Source of the DNA: Perognathus longimembris pacificus | Taxonomy: Eukaryota; Chordata; Mammalia; Rodentia; Heteromyidae | Reading direction: 5' to 3' | NCBI RefSeq assembly: GCF_023159225.1 | Contig: NC_063170.1 | Coordinates: 26,500,301-26,564,300 of the forward strand | Length of the DNA stretch: 64,000 nucleotides | In this document: piece after piece, positions 18,232-29,379 of the stretch | Position numbering within the stretch: the stretch's first letter is position 1 | How the letters are laid out: each line of letters starts with the position of its first letter | Translations under genes and position numbers: made by a program | Notes under the pieces: generated by a model | What the model saw: only the letters and a program-made list of their open reading frames with translations | The model's database searches: none | What the model was told of the DNA's origin: nothing

Positions 18232-18235
18232 GACA

Positions 18236-18278
<43 letters not shown>
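18232..18278. repeat. (AC)n microsatellite
   Basis: An almost perfect (AC)n run follows an AGAGAC-rich stretch (about 18195-18225). Confidence 0.95.
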
Positions 18279-18280
<2 letters not shown>

Positions 18281-18761
18281 CATGTGAGACAGAGGGAGGG
18301 GGAGGTAGACAGGAAAGTCTGCTCTCCTTTCTCAGTCTGTCATCCCAGAAGATGCCCCAGACTGCTTGGCAGACCTGTAGTGCTTGCAGGGAGAGGAATG
18401 GCTGGTCTAAGGCAGATGTTTGGAGAGGAGGTCATGGTCTCCCACACCAGGGAGGGTCCCGTGCCCTGTGATCTAACCAGAAAGTAACATGAAAGGGAAG
18501 GGAAAAGGGGTTCTTGTCTCCTGGCCTAGAGCACATGGGGCTCCAAACATCCATCTAACTTTCATAGGTGATACAAATCTCCTCATCCCACAGCTGCATC
18601 TAATACTTTCCCTCCCCCTTCTTCCTCACCAAATGTCGAAGGCATCCAACATCCCTCACCAGTGAAAGAACTGGCTAAAGTGGATTAGGGTCCTTGAATC
18701 GGGGGTTTTCTCATCTCACCCAGTGTGGGTGCAGCACTTGGGGCCCCTGAGTTTTACGTCT

Positions 18762-18880
18762 TCCTGTTTGTTTTGAGGCAGAGTCTTGCTTTTGTAGCCC
18801 AGGCTGATCTTGAACTTGGTGATGCTCTTGCCTTTGCATCTCAAGGGCAGGGATTGCAGACAGGCACCACTATGCTCAAC
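18762..18880 (-). mobile_element. 7SL-derived monomer (B1-like)
   Basis: TTGAGGCAGAGTCTTGCTTTTGTAGCCCAGGCTGATCTTGAACTTG ... GGGATTGCAGACAGGCACCACTATGC is antisense B1/Alu wording without the tRNA-like half. Confidence 0.85.
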
Positions 18881-20840
18881 TGTTTCGACTTTTAAATAGT
18901 GGATGGTGTGTCGTTTTCCTGACTTTGTCTTGCTTGCCTGTCTTAAAGATGGGAGCAGCCTCTGTGGCTGGCTTTTCCACTAATGGAAACCTGTGAGGTC
19001 TGGAACGTGATTAGATTAAAATCCTACTGCTGGGCTCTGGGAGGAGCATCATGAGTCAGGCCTGCCACTCCATGGGTGCCTGCAGCAGAGCTTCCTAGGG
19101 AGGCCTCTCTCTAAGTGGTGCTCTCTGAGTGGAGGATGGGAAGCAAGGAGACAGAAATCCTAGCCTGAGAAAGTGGGACAGGCCAGTCAGAGATCAGACA
19201 GGCCTGCCTGAGATGCACAAGCACTGACAGATGGAACGCATCAAAGGCCCTGGGACCTGTGCTGGCCCCTGGTATAGTCTTCTCTGCCATGCGAACCCAA
19301 TAGTAGCAGCCTGAACCCCTGCCCTGTCCCCCAGCCCCATGAGTTCTAGGGGCCCAGGAGGAAGGAAGTGGCTGGCTTTCTACAAGAGTTGGTCTCTCTC
19401 ACAGGTGCCCTGCCTGGTGCTCCCCAGCTCGTCATCCTGGGGCAAGGGAAGTGAGGCACTGTGCTAATTTTCATAAGGGGTGTAGGCATCTGCAAAAATT
19501 TGGCTTTCCACATGGAGCCAGTCCTCTGTGGAGGGAGACCAAGGATCAACTCTATGTCTACAATACTGGGTGGGACACAACTAAAATTTATTGTTATCTG
19601 AGATTTACACCCTCTCCCCAGTCCCTGTGCTTCAAGCCAGTCGGTTTGCAAAGGACTATGTGTACCTCCCTCACCCCTTCTTTCCTGCTCTGCACAGTCA
19701 TTTAAGACTTTTAGCTTAAAGAAAAATGAACTTTGTTTTTATTTAATTGTATAAGCACATGGTGCTTCACAGAGAAAGCTCCTGTGTGGTTTACTCAGTT
19801 TCCCTGAATGGTAATGTTTTGCAAAAGTAGGGCCCAGTATCCTAATCAGGGTAGCAACACCAATTCAGTCAAGTTTCAGGATATTCTCACTGATAGGAGA
19901 CTTCTCAAATTGCTCTTCTATAGTGAAACCATTTCCTGCCCACTTCGCTGCCTCCTTAACCTTGGAAACCACTCATCTGTTCTCCATTTCTAGAGTTGTT
20001 CATTTCAAGAAAGGTCCATAAATGGTTGTGCATAAGTTTTCATTGTCTTCAGTTTAAATGCCCAAGAGTGCAATAGTTGAGCCTGTACTCCTTGCATATT
20101 TGACATTTTAAGAAACTGACAAACTGTTTTCCAGAGCTCTGGTTTCTGCATGTAGTGGAGGTCAGTCCTCGTGTCCTCACCAGCATTTGCTTTGTTTTTC
20201 ACCACTCTGATAGGCGAGCAGTGCTAGCTCATTGTAGTTTGAATTTCCATTTCTCAGATGCCTAATGATGAGGAAACATCTTTTCCTGGCTTATTTCCAT
20301 CTGTTTATCCTTTGATGGAATGCTTCTTTCTGTCTTGTGTCCTTTTTCTAATTGGATTATTTGCTTCTTTCACATTGAGTTTTGAGTGTTCTTTACATAT
20401 TCTTGACATGTGATTTGCAAATACTTTTTTCCCTAGCCTGTAGCTTGTCATTTCATCTTAACAGGATCTTAAACAAAGCAAAAGCTTAAAACTTTTTATA
20501 ACTCCAAATTATTAAATATTCCTTTTATAGATCATATCTTTACTGCCAAAGGTAAGAACTCTTTGCTTAGCTCAGATCCCATGGAATTTTCTCTTTTATT
20601 TTTTCCTCCTAAAAGTGTAATAGTTTTATATTTCCTATTTTAGTCCATGATCCATTTTGAGATAATTATTATGTAAGATATGAGACTGTAGGTCCAGGGC
20701 TGTGTGTTGGTTTGATTTTTGGTGTGGATTGCTGAGTGTACGTGTGGGGTGGGTGGGGGGGAGAGAATAAACATGTCTGTGGATATCTAACTGATCCTGT
20801 ATCATTTATTGAAAGACTTTGATACCTTCACTGATCTTTT

Positions 20841-21055
20841 CTGGGGGCAGGACTAGGAATTGGAACTCAAGGCTTCACATTTGCTAAGCTGGTGTTCTGC
20901 CATTGAGCCGTGCCTCCAGCCCTATTTTTTGCTGGTTATTTTAAGGATAAGATCTTCCTTCTTTCCCTGGGTATATGTGCCTGAGCCATGATCTGCCTGC
21001 TTTTAGGCTTCCTATCTTCTCTGGGATCAATGTCAGAGAGCCACTGTGTCCCGCT
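20841..21055 (-). mobile_element. Old, diverged fusion-type SINE
   Basis: GGACTAGGAATTGGAACTCAAGGC ... TTCTGCCATTGAGCCGTGCCTCCAGCCC, followed by diverged 7SL-like antisense text. Within the L1 fossil. Confidence 0.6.
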
Positions 21056-21154
21056 TCCTGTAGCGAAGATAAAATTTGATTTTTTTTTATACCAGTCTAA
21101 TCGGGCATCATGATTCTCTCAGGTTTTGTCTCACGAGGCGTGGAATGGCAGGCT

Positions 21155-21260
21155 CGTGCCACTGCCTGCAACTGTACATTTTGCAAACTTGAGCCATAAT
21201 CCTCTTGTTCTCAGTTTCCCAAGTAGCTAGGCTTACAGGCCTGGGCCACCAGCACTGGCT
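21155..21260 (-). mobile_element. 7SL-like SINE fragment
   Basis: TTCCCAAGTAGCTAGGCTTACAGGCCTGGGCCACCAGCACTGGC is antisense 7SL-half wording. Confidence 0.65.
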
Positions 21261-21910
21261 CCCTATATTTGTACCTTTGTCAAAATAAGTCGTTGCATTT
21301 TGTTGATCTATTTCTAGATCATATGATGAATGAGTTTTATTCCTGTAGAATAAATCTTTATTCTTGTAGAGTAAGATGTAGAATAAATCTTGAAGTTGGA
21401 CAGAATGATTCCTCCTGTCTTTTTTAAAATTATGTTTTTATTATCTTTAAGTAGTTACACAAAAGACTTACCATTCAATGCATCAGTTGATTGATATTAT
21501 GCTTTTCCTTCTGTTTTGATGGTGCTCTTTCAAAATTATTCTCAATTCCCCAATTCCTTTGGCTTCTATAAGGGAGATCATATTAGGAGAATTATTAAGA
21601 GATTATTATTAAGATAATCTTGTCTATATGACAATTTCCCTGTAATTTTTATACCAATTGTATAAAATAAGTATATCTATCTGGAAAGAATTGATGCCTT
21701 TACTATTTTGAGACTTCTAATCCACAGACATGGTTTATTTCTCCATTTAGTTAAATATTTGATTTTCTCTAATTATTTTTGTTTTTCAGTATACTATACC
21801 AATAGTTTTGATAGATTTGTCTAAATATTTAATTGTAAACAGTATTATATTTTACATTTCTTGTTCAATTATTTGTCACTCACTGCTAGTGTATAAAAAT
21901 ACTGGTTTCT

Positions 21911-22028
21911 GCCAGAAGTGGCGCTGTGGCTCAAGTAGTAGAGTGCTGCTAGCCTCAAGCAAAAGGAAGCCAGGGACAGTGCTCGGGCCCTGAGTTCAAG
22001 CCCCAGGACTGGCCAAAAAATAAAAATA
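21911..22028 (+). mobile_element. Solo tRNA-like SINE (right unit only) with target-site duplication
   Basis: GCCAGAAGTGGCGCTGTGGC begins the element. Box A-like TGGCTCAAGTAGTAGAG and box B-like GAGTTCAAGCCCC are present, ending in an A-rich tail. A 16-bp direct repeat AAAAATACTGGTTTCT flanks it (21895-21910 and 22029-22044), showing retroposition of this unit without any 7SL or ID partner. Confidence 0.93.
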
Positions 22029-22207
22029 AAAAATACTGGTTTCTTTTTTGGTGATAAGGATTTGTTATGTGGATCAGGCTGTCCTCTAACTCATTATCCT
22101 CTTGCCTCAGCTTCATGGGGGCTGAATGATAGGTGTGCGCCACCGTACTTGGGTGATGTTCATTTTTGAATGCTTGGATTTTGCTTAACTCATTTGGCTG
22201 CATGTTA

Positions 22208-22227
22208 TTGATTGATTGATTGATTGC
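22208..22227. repeat. Short (GATT)n array
   Basis: TTGATTGATTGATTGATTGC, about five units. Confidence 0.8.
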
Positions 22228-22492
22228 TTCTATGGGGTTTTCTACATAGGCAATTGTGTCATCTGTAAATAAGCAGTTTCATAGGTCCTTCCTCAGGTAG
22301 AAGCCTTTTCTTTTCTTATGTTACTGCTTTGGCTAGAACTTTTAGTACTATGCGGCATAAGAGAAGCATGCTATTTGTGATCTTAGGGAGGAGATTTTAA
22401 GATTTTTACCATTAAGTTAATTATTTGTGATATCAGTGTCTTGCAGATATTGTTTATCAAATGGAGGAACTTCCTCTGTGTTCCCATTTCTT

Positions 22493-22544
<52 letters not shown>

Positions 22545-22571
22545 CCTACCTACCTACCTATCATCTATCAT
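22493..22571. repeat. (CTAT)n / (CTAC)n microsatellite
   Basis: About 14 TCTA units pass into TACC units and end TCATCTATCATC. It abuts the tail side of an old minus-strand SINE. Confidence 0.95.
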
Positions 22572-22760
22572 CTTGGTAGTACTGGTATTTTGAACTTAGA
22601 GCCATATACTTGCCAGGGAAGTGCTCTATCATTTAGTCTACATCCTCAGCCCTTTGTATTTTAGTTATTTTTTCAGATAAGATCTTGTGGTTTTTGTTTG
22701 AACTGGCCTCAGACTATGTCTCCACATAGCTGAAATTGCAGGACTCCATTACCATCCTGG
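22572..22760 (-). mobile_element. Old diverged fusion-type SINE
   Basis: GGTAGTACTGGTATTTTGAACTTAGAGCC is the inverse of the tRNA-like 3' end, followed by diverged 7SL-like text ending ATTGCAGGACTCCATTACC. Confidence 0.6.
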
Positions 22761-22767
22761 CTTAAAA

Positions 22768-22883
22768 CTTTTTTTTTTCTTTTGAGATAGGATTTTCCTT
22801 TTTTGTATGTGCTGGCCTTGAACTGTGATCTTTCTATATTTCTTGTGTAGTTGAGATTACAGGCATGAACAAACATGTGTAGC
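22768..22883 (-). mobile_element. 7SL-derived monomer (B1-like)
   Basis: TTTTGAGATAGGATTTTCC ... GTGTAGTTGAGATTACAGGCATGAACAAACATG, preceded by a T tract (reverse of the A tail). Confidence 0.8.
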
Positions 22884-22928
22884 CTCTACTTTTATTTATG
22901 TAAGAATGTTTAAAAAATTATAAATTGG

Positions 22929-23129
22929 GGCTGGGGATATAGCCTAGTGGCAAGAGTGCCTGCCTCGGATACACGAGGTTCGATTCCCCAGCACCACATA
23001 TACAGAAAACGGCCAGAAGTGGCGCTGTGGCTCAAGTGGCAGAGTGCTAGCCTTGAGCGGGAAGAAGCCAGGGACAGTGCTCAGGCCTTGAGTCCAAGGC
23101 CCAGGACTGGCCAAAAAAAAAAAAAAAAA
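22929..23129 (+). mobile_element. ID + tRNA-like composite SINE with target-site duplication
   Basis: The left unit is ID-like (GGCTGGGGATATAGCCTAGTGG, box B GGTTCGATTCC, AGCACCACATATACAG). The right unit is GGCCAGAAGTGGCGCTGTGG, with degenerate box B GAGTCCAAGGCC and a poly(A) tail. ATTATAAATTGG repeats at 22917-22928 and 23130-23141, so the composite moved as one unit. The left unit lacks the short ...GGCCCTG... stretch seen in the 54.8-kb copy. Confidence 0.94.
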
Positions 23130-23300
23130 ATTATAAATTGGTGTTGTTTTCTCAATTCTTTTTTATTGTACCTATTGCTATGATCATGTGATTTTTTTCA
23201 TTTGTTTGTTAATATGGTAGATTGTATTGATCAATTTTCAAATAGTGGACAAGTTTTATGTCCTTGTTATATGCCATGCTTGGTCACCATGTATAATTCC

Positions 23301-23541
23301 TTTTTTTTTTTTTTTTTTTTGGTCAGTCATGGGGCTTGAGCTCTGGGCCTGGGTGCTGTCCCTGAGCTCTTCACCTCAGGGCTAGCAATCTGTCACTTGA
23401 GGCACAGTACCACTTTTGGTTTTCTGGTGGTTAATTGGAGATAAGAGTCATGGACTTTCCTGCCCAGCCTGACTTTGAACCATGATCCTCAGATCTCAGC
23501 CTGCTGAATAGCTAGGATTACAGGAGCCACTGGTGCCCAGC
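23301..23541 (-). mobile_element. 7SL-tRNA fusion SINE, full length
   Basis: The 20-T tract is the reversed A tail, then GGGGCTTGAGCTCTGGGCCTGGG ... GATTACAGGAGCCACTGGTGCCCAGC. It interrupts L1 text that continues on both sides. Confidence 0.92.
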
Positions 23542-23732
23542 GATAACTTTTTTTTATTGATAGCTGAATTCTATTTGCAAAGAGTTTGTGAGGGATTTCT
23601 GTGTCTGTGTTTATGAAGAATAATGGTTAGAAGTACTGTATTATTTTTGTTCTGTCTTTGTGTGGTTTTACATTGGGTGATACTAGCTTTGAAAAATGAA
23701 CCAAGACATGCTCTTTACACTTTCCCTTCATT

Positions 23733-23734
<2 letters not shown>

Positions 23735-23782
<48 letters not shown>
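23735..23782. repeat. (TG)n microsatellite
   Basis: 24 perfect TG units at the tail side of the adjacent minus-strand SINE. Confidence 0.97.
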
Positions 23783-23783
<1 letters not shown>

Positions 23784-23796
23784 ATGCACGGACGCG

Positions 23797-23988
23797 CACT
23801 GCTCCTGGGGCTTTAACTAAGGGCCTGGGCACTGTCCCTGAGCATTTCTGCTCAAGGCCAGTGCTCTAGCTCTTGAGCCACAGCTTCCTCCCCGCCCCCC
23901 CCCCCCCGCCCCCCTTTGACCCACAGTGCTCAGATCTCAGCCTTCTGAATAGCTAGGATTACAGGTGTGAGCCACTGGTGCCTAGCTT
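23797..23988 (-). mobile_element. 7SL-tRNA fusion SINE with internal C tract
   Basis: GGCCTGGGCACTGTCCCTGAGC ... AGCTAGGATTACAGGTGTGAGCC. The middle of the 7SL half is replaced by a run of about 25 bases, nearly all C (23891-23915). Confidence 0.88.
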
Positions 23989-24507
23989 GATTCTTCTTTA
24001 AATGTTTACTGAATTGGTGATGCAGTTGGCTCTGGAGACGTCCTTTCAGGAAGTTTTAAATTGTGAGTAATTTCTTAATTAGTTATAGAACTTCTTAGAT
24101 CATTTCAGATTTAGTGTGAGTTTTAGTATGTTAGTATTTTGGCAAGTCGGGGGGGGGCAGTTTCATCTAATTTGTCAAATTTATGTATGTAGTTTTGTTT
24201 ATAATATCATTCCCTTATTATCCTTTGTACCCACAGGGTCTATAGTGATATCTTCGCTTTCATTCCTGATACTGGAACTTTCTGATTTTTCTTTATTCTG
24301 TCAATTTTATTGACTGTTTCCAAAAAATACCCCCACTGTTTGTTTCAATTTGTTTCCTGCTTTCACTTTCATGACTCTTGATCTTTATTATTTCCCTCCT
24401 CTTCTTGATTTATATTTATTTTGTTTATCTTTATCTAGCTCTTTAAGAAAGAAGCCCCATAATATGACACTTTTCTCAGTACTTAATGTTACAAAACTTC
24501 TCTTCCA

Positions 24508-24760
24508 TCTGGGTACTGGTGGCTCACAACTGTAATCCTAGCTACTGAGGAGGAGGCTGAGATCTGAGGATCACAGTTTGAAGCCAGCCCAGGCAGAAAA
24601 GTCCATAAGACTCTTATCTCCAATAAACTACTCGGAAAAAGCTGGAAGTGGCTCAAGTGGTAGATTGGTAGCTTTGAGCACCAAGAGGCTTAGGGTAGGC
24701 CTAGAGTTCAAGCCCCAGGACCAGCAAAAAGCAAAACATAAAAAAAGAAAAAAACAAAAG
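24508..24760 (+). mobile_element. 7SL-tRNA fusion SINE with target-site duplication
   Basis: CTGGGTACTGGTGGCTCACA ... GAGTTCAAGCCCCAGGACCAGC plus A-rich tail. AAACTTCTCTTCC flanks it on both sides (about 24494-24506 and 24762-24774). Confidence 0.92.
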
Positions 24761-25689
24761 CAAACTTCTCTTCCCACTGATAGAGCTATGTCTCACAAAC
24801 TTTAATATGTAGTTTTATTTTCGTTCAGTTCAATGTGTTTTTTAAAAGTCCCTTGAGTTTTCTATTTTGGCCATGATTACCTTGAAGTATCTTGTTTGCT
24901 TTTCAAGAGTTTGTTTTTGTATTATCTTTCCATTATGAGTTTCTAGTTTGATTCCATTGTGATTGGGGGAAACGCAGTTCCTTCAAATGTGTTGACATCT
25001 GATGTTCATCTTGTTCTCTAAGCACTTGACCAGCATGTGTGTTCCCTTGTTGCTGGGTGCAGTGTTCTATGAATGTCTGTTAGATCATAAGAATCAATAG
25101 TGCTGAGTTCTTTTGTATCTTTCCCAATATTCTGCCTTGTTCTACCAATTCCTGGTAGATGTTCTCAAATGTTTTTTTTTTTTTCCCCCTCTCTCCCTTT
25201 GGTTGCAGTGGTCTTGTTGGGTGGGTCCATTTTTAAAGACTTTCTTGTCAGATTGACTTCCTCCTCCTCATACAATGTCCTGCTCTGTTTCTGCTAGTGG
25301 CTTTTTTGTTCTGAGGCCTACTTTGTCTAATTGTATGGCCCTTATGTGTTTTTTAGGTTAGTGCTTTCCATCCTTTGTTTTCCACTTGATGATGTTGTGT
25401 TCAAAGTTTCTCTGACAGCTTACAGACATGCTAGGTCCCCCATGGAGTCTCTTTTTCATTAGTGCACTTACATTTAGTGCAATTGATGATATAAACGTTA
25501 TCATTTATATTGTGTTTTCTAGTGTTCTTTTTTTTGTTTCAGTGAATTTCTTAAAAAGTATTTCATCTTGATTTATTGGTAATTATTTATTTCTTTGTGC
25601 AGTTTTTGTTTTTAAAGGCTAATGTAGGTATTACACTATATAGCTATAACATTAGGCAGAATCCGCTGGCCAACGCTGTCATTTGTAGA

Positions 25690-25895
25690 GGCACTGAAGT
25701 GTGAACTCAGAGTCTTAGGCTTGCTAAGCAAGTACTCTATCACTTGAGGCATTTCCTCCACCCTTTTTGCCATCGTTATTTTTAGGAAAGGGTCTCACTT
25801 TACGCTCAGCTTTGACTACAGTTCTTCTATTTGTGCTTCTCTGTGTAGTTGTGTGCTTCTCTGTGTGGACAGGCATGTGACACTGTGCCCAGTTA
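25690..25895 (-). mobile_element. Old diverged SINE
   Basis: GTGTGAACTCAGAGTCTTAGGCTTGCTAAGCAAGTACTCTATCACTTGAGGC is the inverse of an old tRNA-like half. Includes a local 21-bp duplication (TGTGCTTCTCTGTGTAGT.. twice near 25831-25870). Confidence 0.6.
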
Positions 25896-25897
25896 TT

Positions 25898-26016
25898 GGT
25901 TGAGATGAAGTCTTGTGAACTTTTTTCCCAGGTTGGCTTTGAACTCCAGTCCTTCAGCTTTCTGTCTCCCAATTGCTAGAGTTATTACAGACATTTTGGA
26001 CACCACGCCTGGTTGG
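25898..26016 (-). mobile_element. 7SL-like SINE fragment
   Basis: GGTTGGCTTTGAACTCCAGTCC ... GAGTTATTACAGAC is antisense 7SL-half wording. Confidence 0.6.
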
Positions 26017-26363
26017 CCAGTGTCTTCATTTCGCCAGTTCAAGCGAAGTGCAGAAACCTTTGCCTTTCCATTTGTGTTACAGTTGCCTTAATTCGTCCTT
26101 CTATGTGTAGTTAGAGCTACATCAGTGTTAAAATATTTTGCTTCAATCACTAAATATAATTTAGAAATTCAAGAAGAGAAGGGAAATCAACTACATCCAC
26201 TATGTTATTTCTGATTACTGTGGTCTTCCCTCCTTAAAAATGGTCCAAGTTTCCTTCTTTTATGCCTGAAGAACTTTCTTTAGTAATTCCTTTATGATAA
26301 GTCTGGTGATGACACGTTCTCTTGTTTTTCCTTTATCTGAAACTACTTTTTCTCTTACTCTTG

Positions 26364-26419
26364 GGATTTTTTTCACTAGATAAAGAATTCTGGATTTTTT
26401 TCACTAGATAGAGAATTCT
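26364..26419. repeat. 28-bp tandem duplication inside L1 fossil
   Basis: A unit starting GGATTTTTTTCACTAGATAA occurs at 26364-26391 and, with a single base change, at 26392-26419. Confidence 0.95.
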
Positions 26420-27457
26420 GGATTGACAACTCTTTTCCTCCAGCTGTTGGAAAATGTTGTGTCATTTCCCTCTGACCCCATAGTTTCTTTTTGAGAAATC
26501 CGTTGTCACCTGATTATTTTTCCCTGCTGTAGGTTAATACCACTTTTCTACAGCTGCTTTCAAGACATTTCCTGTTCTTTATTTTCAGAACTCTGACTAT
26601 GATATGTCTGGTAAATATTTTTTGAGTTTATTTTGTTTTGTAATTCATGCAACTTTTTGAATAGGTATCCCATTTCTTGTCGGATTGGGGGGGGCTTTAT
26701 CTGTTATTTATTTATATTACATGATTGCTTATTTTGTAAATAAAATATTGTTGTCTCATGTTCTCTGAGACTGCTCATTTTTTGGAAGAGCAATCTCCAG
26801 TCCATGTTGCTAATGCTGGAAGCCGTGGTGGGAATGTCACAGGTTTGGTGGTCTTCAAAGGTTATGGTAAAACTCCGCTTCACCCAGCTGGGTGCTCCCA
26901 TGAGATCTCCAGAAGCCGTGGTGACATTGGAATTCTTGGGGATGATTCTGAGACCTCGAGGCGAATGAAAGCATGACAGATTGTTTTTGAAGCATCAACA
27001 TGAACACATTTCTGGACGTAACCGTTGAATGTGTGAATTCATTATGGACTTATTAAGAAGCAGAGTTATTTTTCCTTTTGCAGGGCTACAGCCTCCCTGC
27101 TCCCAACCCCTTCTTTCTGGGAAGTGCCTTCTGTGACTGCTCTCTTGAAGTTTAGGGAGCTGGTGGCAGTGCCAGTGAGGAGCAGGCGCACGCCTGGCTT
27201 TCAGAAGCTGCTCTGACTTCAATGTGCTGTCCCCAGCATTGATGTTAGGATCAGATTCTATCAAGCATTAGTTAATATACATGGTAAAGCTTTAAGAAAA
27301 GTCTAAGTTTCCTCTGATAATTAAATTCCTAAAGGATTCCAAAGTTCCAGTGCATATCAGCCCATTTTATCTTCCTGCATCTGTGAAGTCTGTGTCCTTT
27401 TACCCTGCTGAGCTACCAAGTGTTCCTGTCACTGTCAGCAACCTCCTACCCCCTATT

Positions 27458-27728
27458 TTTGAGGTGTACTGAGGTTTGAACTCGAGGCCTCACACTTGCT
27501 TGCTTGCTTGCTTGCTTGCTCCACTGACACTCTACCACTTGAGTCACATCTCTGGCCTGGCTTTTAGCTGGTTACTTCGGAGATGTAGTCTCACAGACTT
27601 GTCTGTTCCAGCTGCCTTTGCACTTCAATCCTTTAAGAATAAGATTATAGCTGTGAGCCACATCAAGGCCTTGAACCTCAATCCACTAGATCTCAGCCTC
27701 CTGAGTAGCTAAGATTACAGGTGTGAGT
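27458..27728 (-). mobile_element. Fusion SINE, rearranged, with (GCTT)n
   Basis: GTACTGAGGTTTGAACTCGAGGCC, then TGCTTGCTTGCTTGCTTGCT (about 27498-27520), then 7SL-half text that appears partly twice (ATTATAGCTGTGAGCCAC and GATTACAGGTGTGAG). Confidence 0.75.
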
Positions 27729-28902
27729 CAAAAGAAGGATGTCCTTTAAAAAATCAATCAAATAAACTTCTTGTTGCCTGTGTGAAGGGCTTGGACAATC
27801 TCAGCATGTGCCTTTCAAGTCTGATTTGCCAAGATGAAAAGGATTATCATTTAGAGGTTCCAGTTTCCCTTCCAGGCAGTCACCTGTGGGCAGCACCCGT
27901 GGACAGCACCCGTGGGCAATCTGCTCTCTGAAGGACCTCTACCCTAGGCACTGCATTGGTCCAGGTGGCCTGTGTGTGCTGTGCATCTTTTCTGACTAGG
28001 AAAACTTTGTTTCTACACAATCTAATAAGTAAGCTAGCCACTGGAATGTGTCCACAGCCTGTTCCTCCACCCTGGGCTCTGTGAGCAGCATGCGTTATGG
28101 CTAAGGTGTGGAGCTGATAGCTTGCTGACATGCACCAGCATCTCTGTAGCTTGTAAGAATACTCATGGTCATCCTAGCTGTTCTATGGGCCCAAGTTCCC
28201 ATCCTGAGCCCTGCCTGTAGCCCCTCTGGTCCTCCCTAGACCCAGTACCTAAGGGGAAGTACCTAGTCCCAGCTGGCACTAGGGGTGACTCAACTGGTCT
28301 GACTACTATGGGCCTGGAAGAGAACTGTGCCTGTCACTGTGCTTGTTGCCAGGTCTCCCACATTCTCTGCCCCAGAGCAAGTACTGAATACTAGTGATAG
28401 ATGATGCATGCATGATGTGTATAATCTCATCAGTTGTAGTTTTGCTTGGGTTCCTCGGATGTTTGAGAGCTTTAGTGACTGCACTGGCCAAGGCCATCAT
28501 CACCCATCCCGTTCCCCCAATTGGCCTGTATACTATCCTCCAGCTCCTATGCACTGGACTCAGGCTCAGCATTGCGCTGGCATTCTCCTTACCCATCTCC
28601 TGGCTGAGGAATCCTTCCTTTGGGGGAAAATCCACTCCTATTTTCTGGACAACACCCTTTGCAAAGTTTCAGCATTGGCTCATTTGTTCTTTGTGTCCTA
28701 GCCTAGTGGTTCCTCTCAAGTAGTGACTGAAAACTGACACCTGCCAATCAACCTCAAGTTTAGTACCCTCCTACCCACCTGTTCACCATGGTCTTGGCTA
28801 TTTTCCAGGACAGCTTATACACCTTGAAGCTTCAGGTGGAAGGCTTCACCTGTGTGAAAGTAACTGCGCACTCCCCCAGTGAGGTGGACTTGCCCTGTGA
28901 AG

Positions 28903-28953
28903 ATGAAAAAGCTATGGGGCAGTGCCCAGATCCTGAGTCTAAGCCCTAGTGTG

Positions 28954-28954
<1 letters not shown>
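28903..28954 (+). mobile_element. Fragment of tRNA-like SINE unit, 3' end
   Basis: AAAAGCTATGGGGCAGTGCCCAGATCCTGAGTCTAAGCCCTAGT matches the 3' part of the tRNA-like unit and runs directly into an (AC)n array. Confidence 0.7.

Positions 28955-29003
<49 letters not shown>
28955..29003. repeat. (AC)n microsatellite at a SINE tail
   Basis: About 22 AC units replace the expected A tail of the preceding SINE fragment. Confidence 0.95.
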
Positions 29004-29005
<2 letters not shown>

Positions 29006-29379
29006 TTTTTAAGGCAGTAACAATAACTAATTAAACCACATGCAAGTGTCCTAAGCTTGAACCACCTATGTGACTGTCCAGGTCACCTGTGTGGACAAGC
29101 CCATAACACCAGTGTTCTGTTAAGGCAAGGTTCTTTTAGTAGTAAGAACCTTGAGCTCCTCCTCTGTAACCCCGAGTGACAGAGTCTGGTTGTGCAGGTT
29201 GTCTACTGTACAACCCTCAGGATTCTGTTGCCATGTGTTCTCCTTGGTGGCCCAGCCAGATGCCTTTTAGGTAACTCTGGACAGTGGCAGCCATCCAGAA
29301 TTTGGGATGGAGAGGCCTCTTGGCGATGGACTCAGGTCCTCTCCCCAGGGCTCTAGAATCTTCCCCTTCCTCCTTGTGG

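Larger units (their letters stand above)
19700..26700 (-). mobile_element. Long fossil L1 retrotransposon, fragmented by younger insertions
   Basis: Antisense L1M wording runs collinearly. 3'-region text lies at 19.9-20.8 kb (AACCTTGGAAACCACTCATCTG; GTCCATGATCCATTTTGAG). ORF2 text lies at 21.3-24.9 kb (GAATTGATGCCTTTACTATTTTGAG; TTTTCTACATAGGCAATTGTGTCATCTG; TGATCATGTGATTTTTT). Upstream L1-type wording lies at 24.9-26.7 kb (GATAGAGAATTCTGGATTGACA). The order fits one element on the minus strand. Frames are shattered and nothing is coding. SINEs and microsatellites listed separately interrupt it at least eight times, and one SINE interruption (21910-22028) has a perfect target-site duplication. 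I cannot assign the L1 subfamily by eye. Confidence 0.85.

Noticed and set aside
22493..22571. CRISPR-like array
   Set aside because: Simple tetranucleotide repeat without spacers; the genome is mammalian.
22929..23129. A functional tRNA gene at the box A/B sequences
   Set aside because: Canonical boxes are present, but the sequence is a SINE with tail and target-site duplication, and it does not fold into a full cloverleaf by eye.
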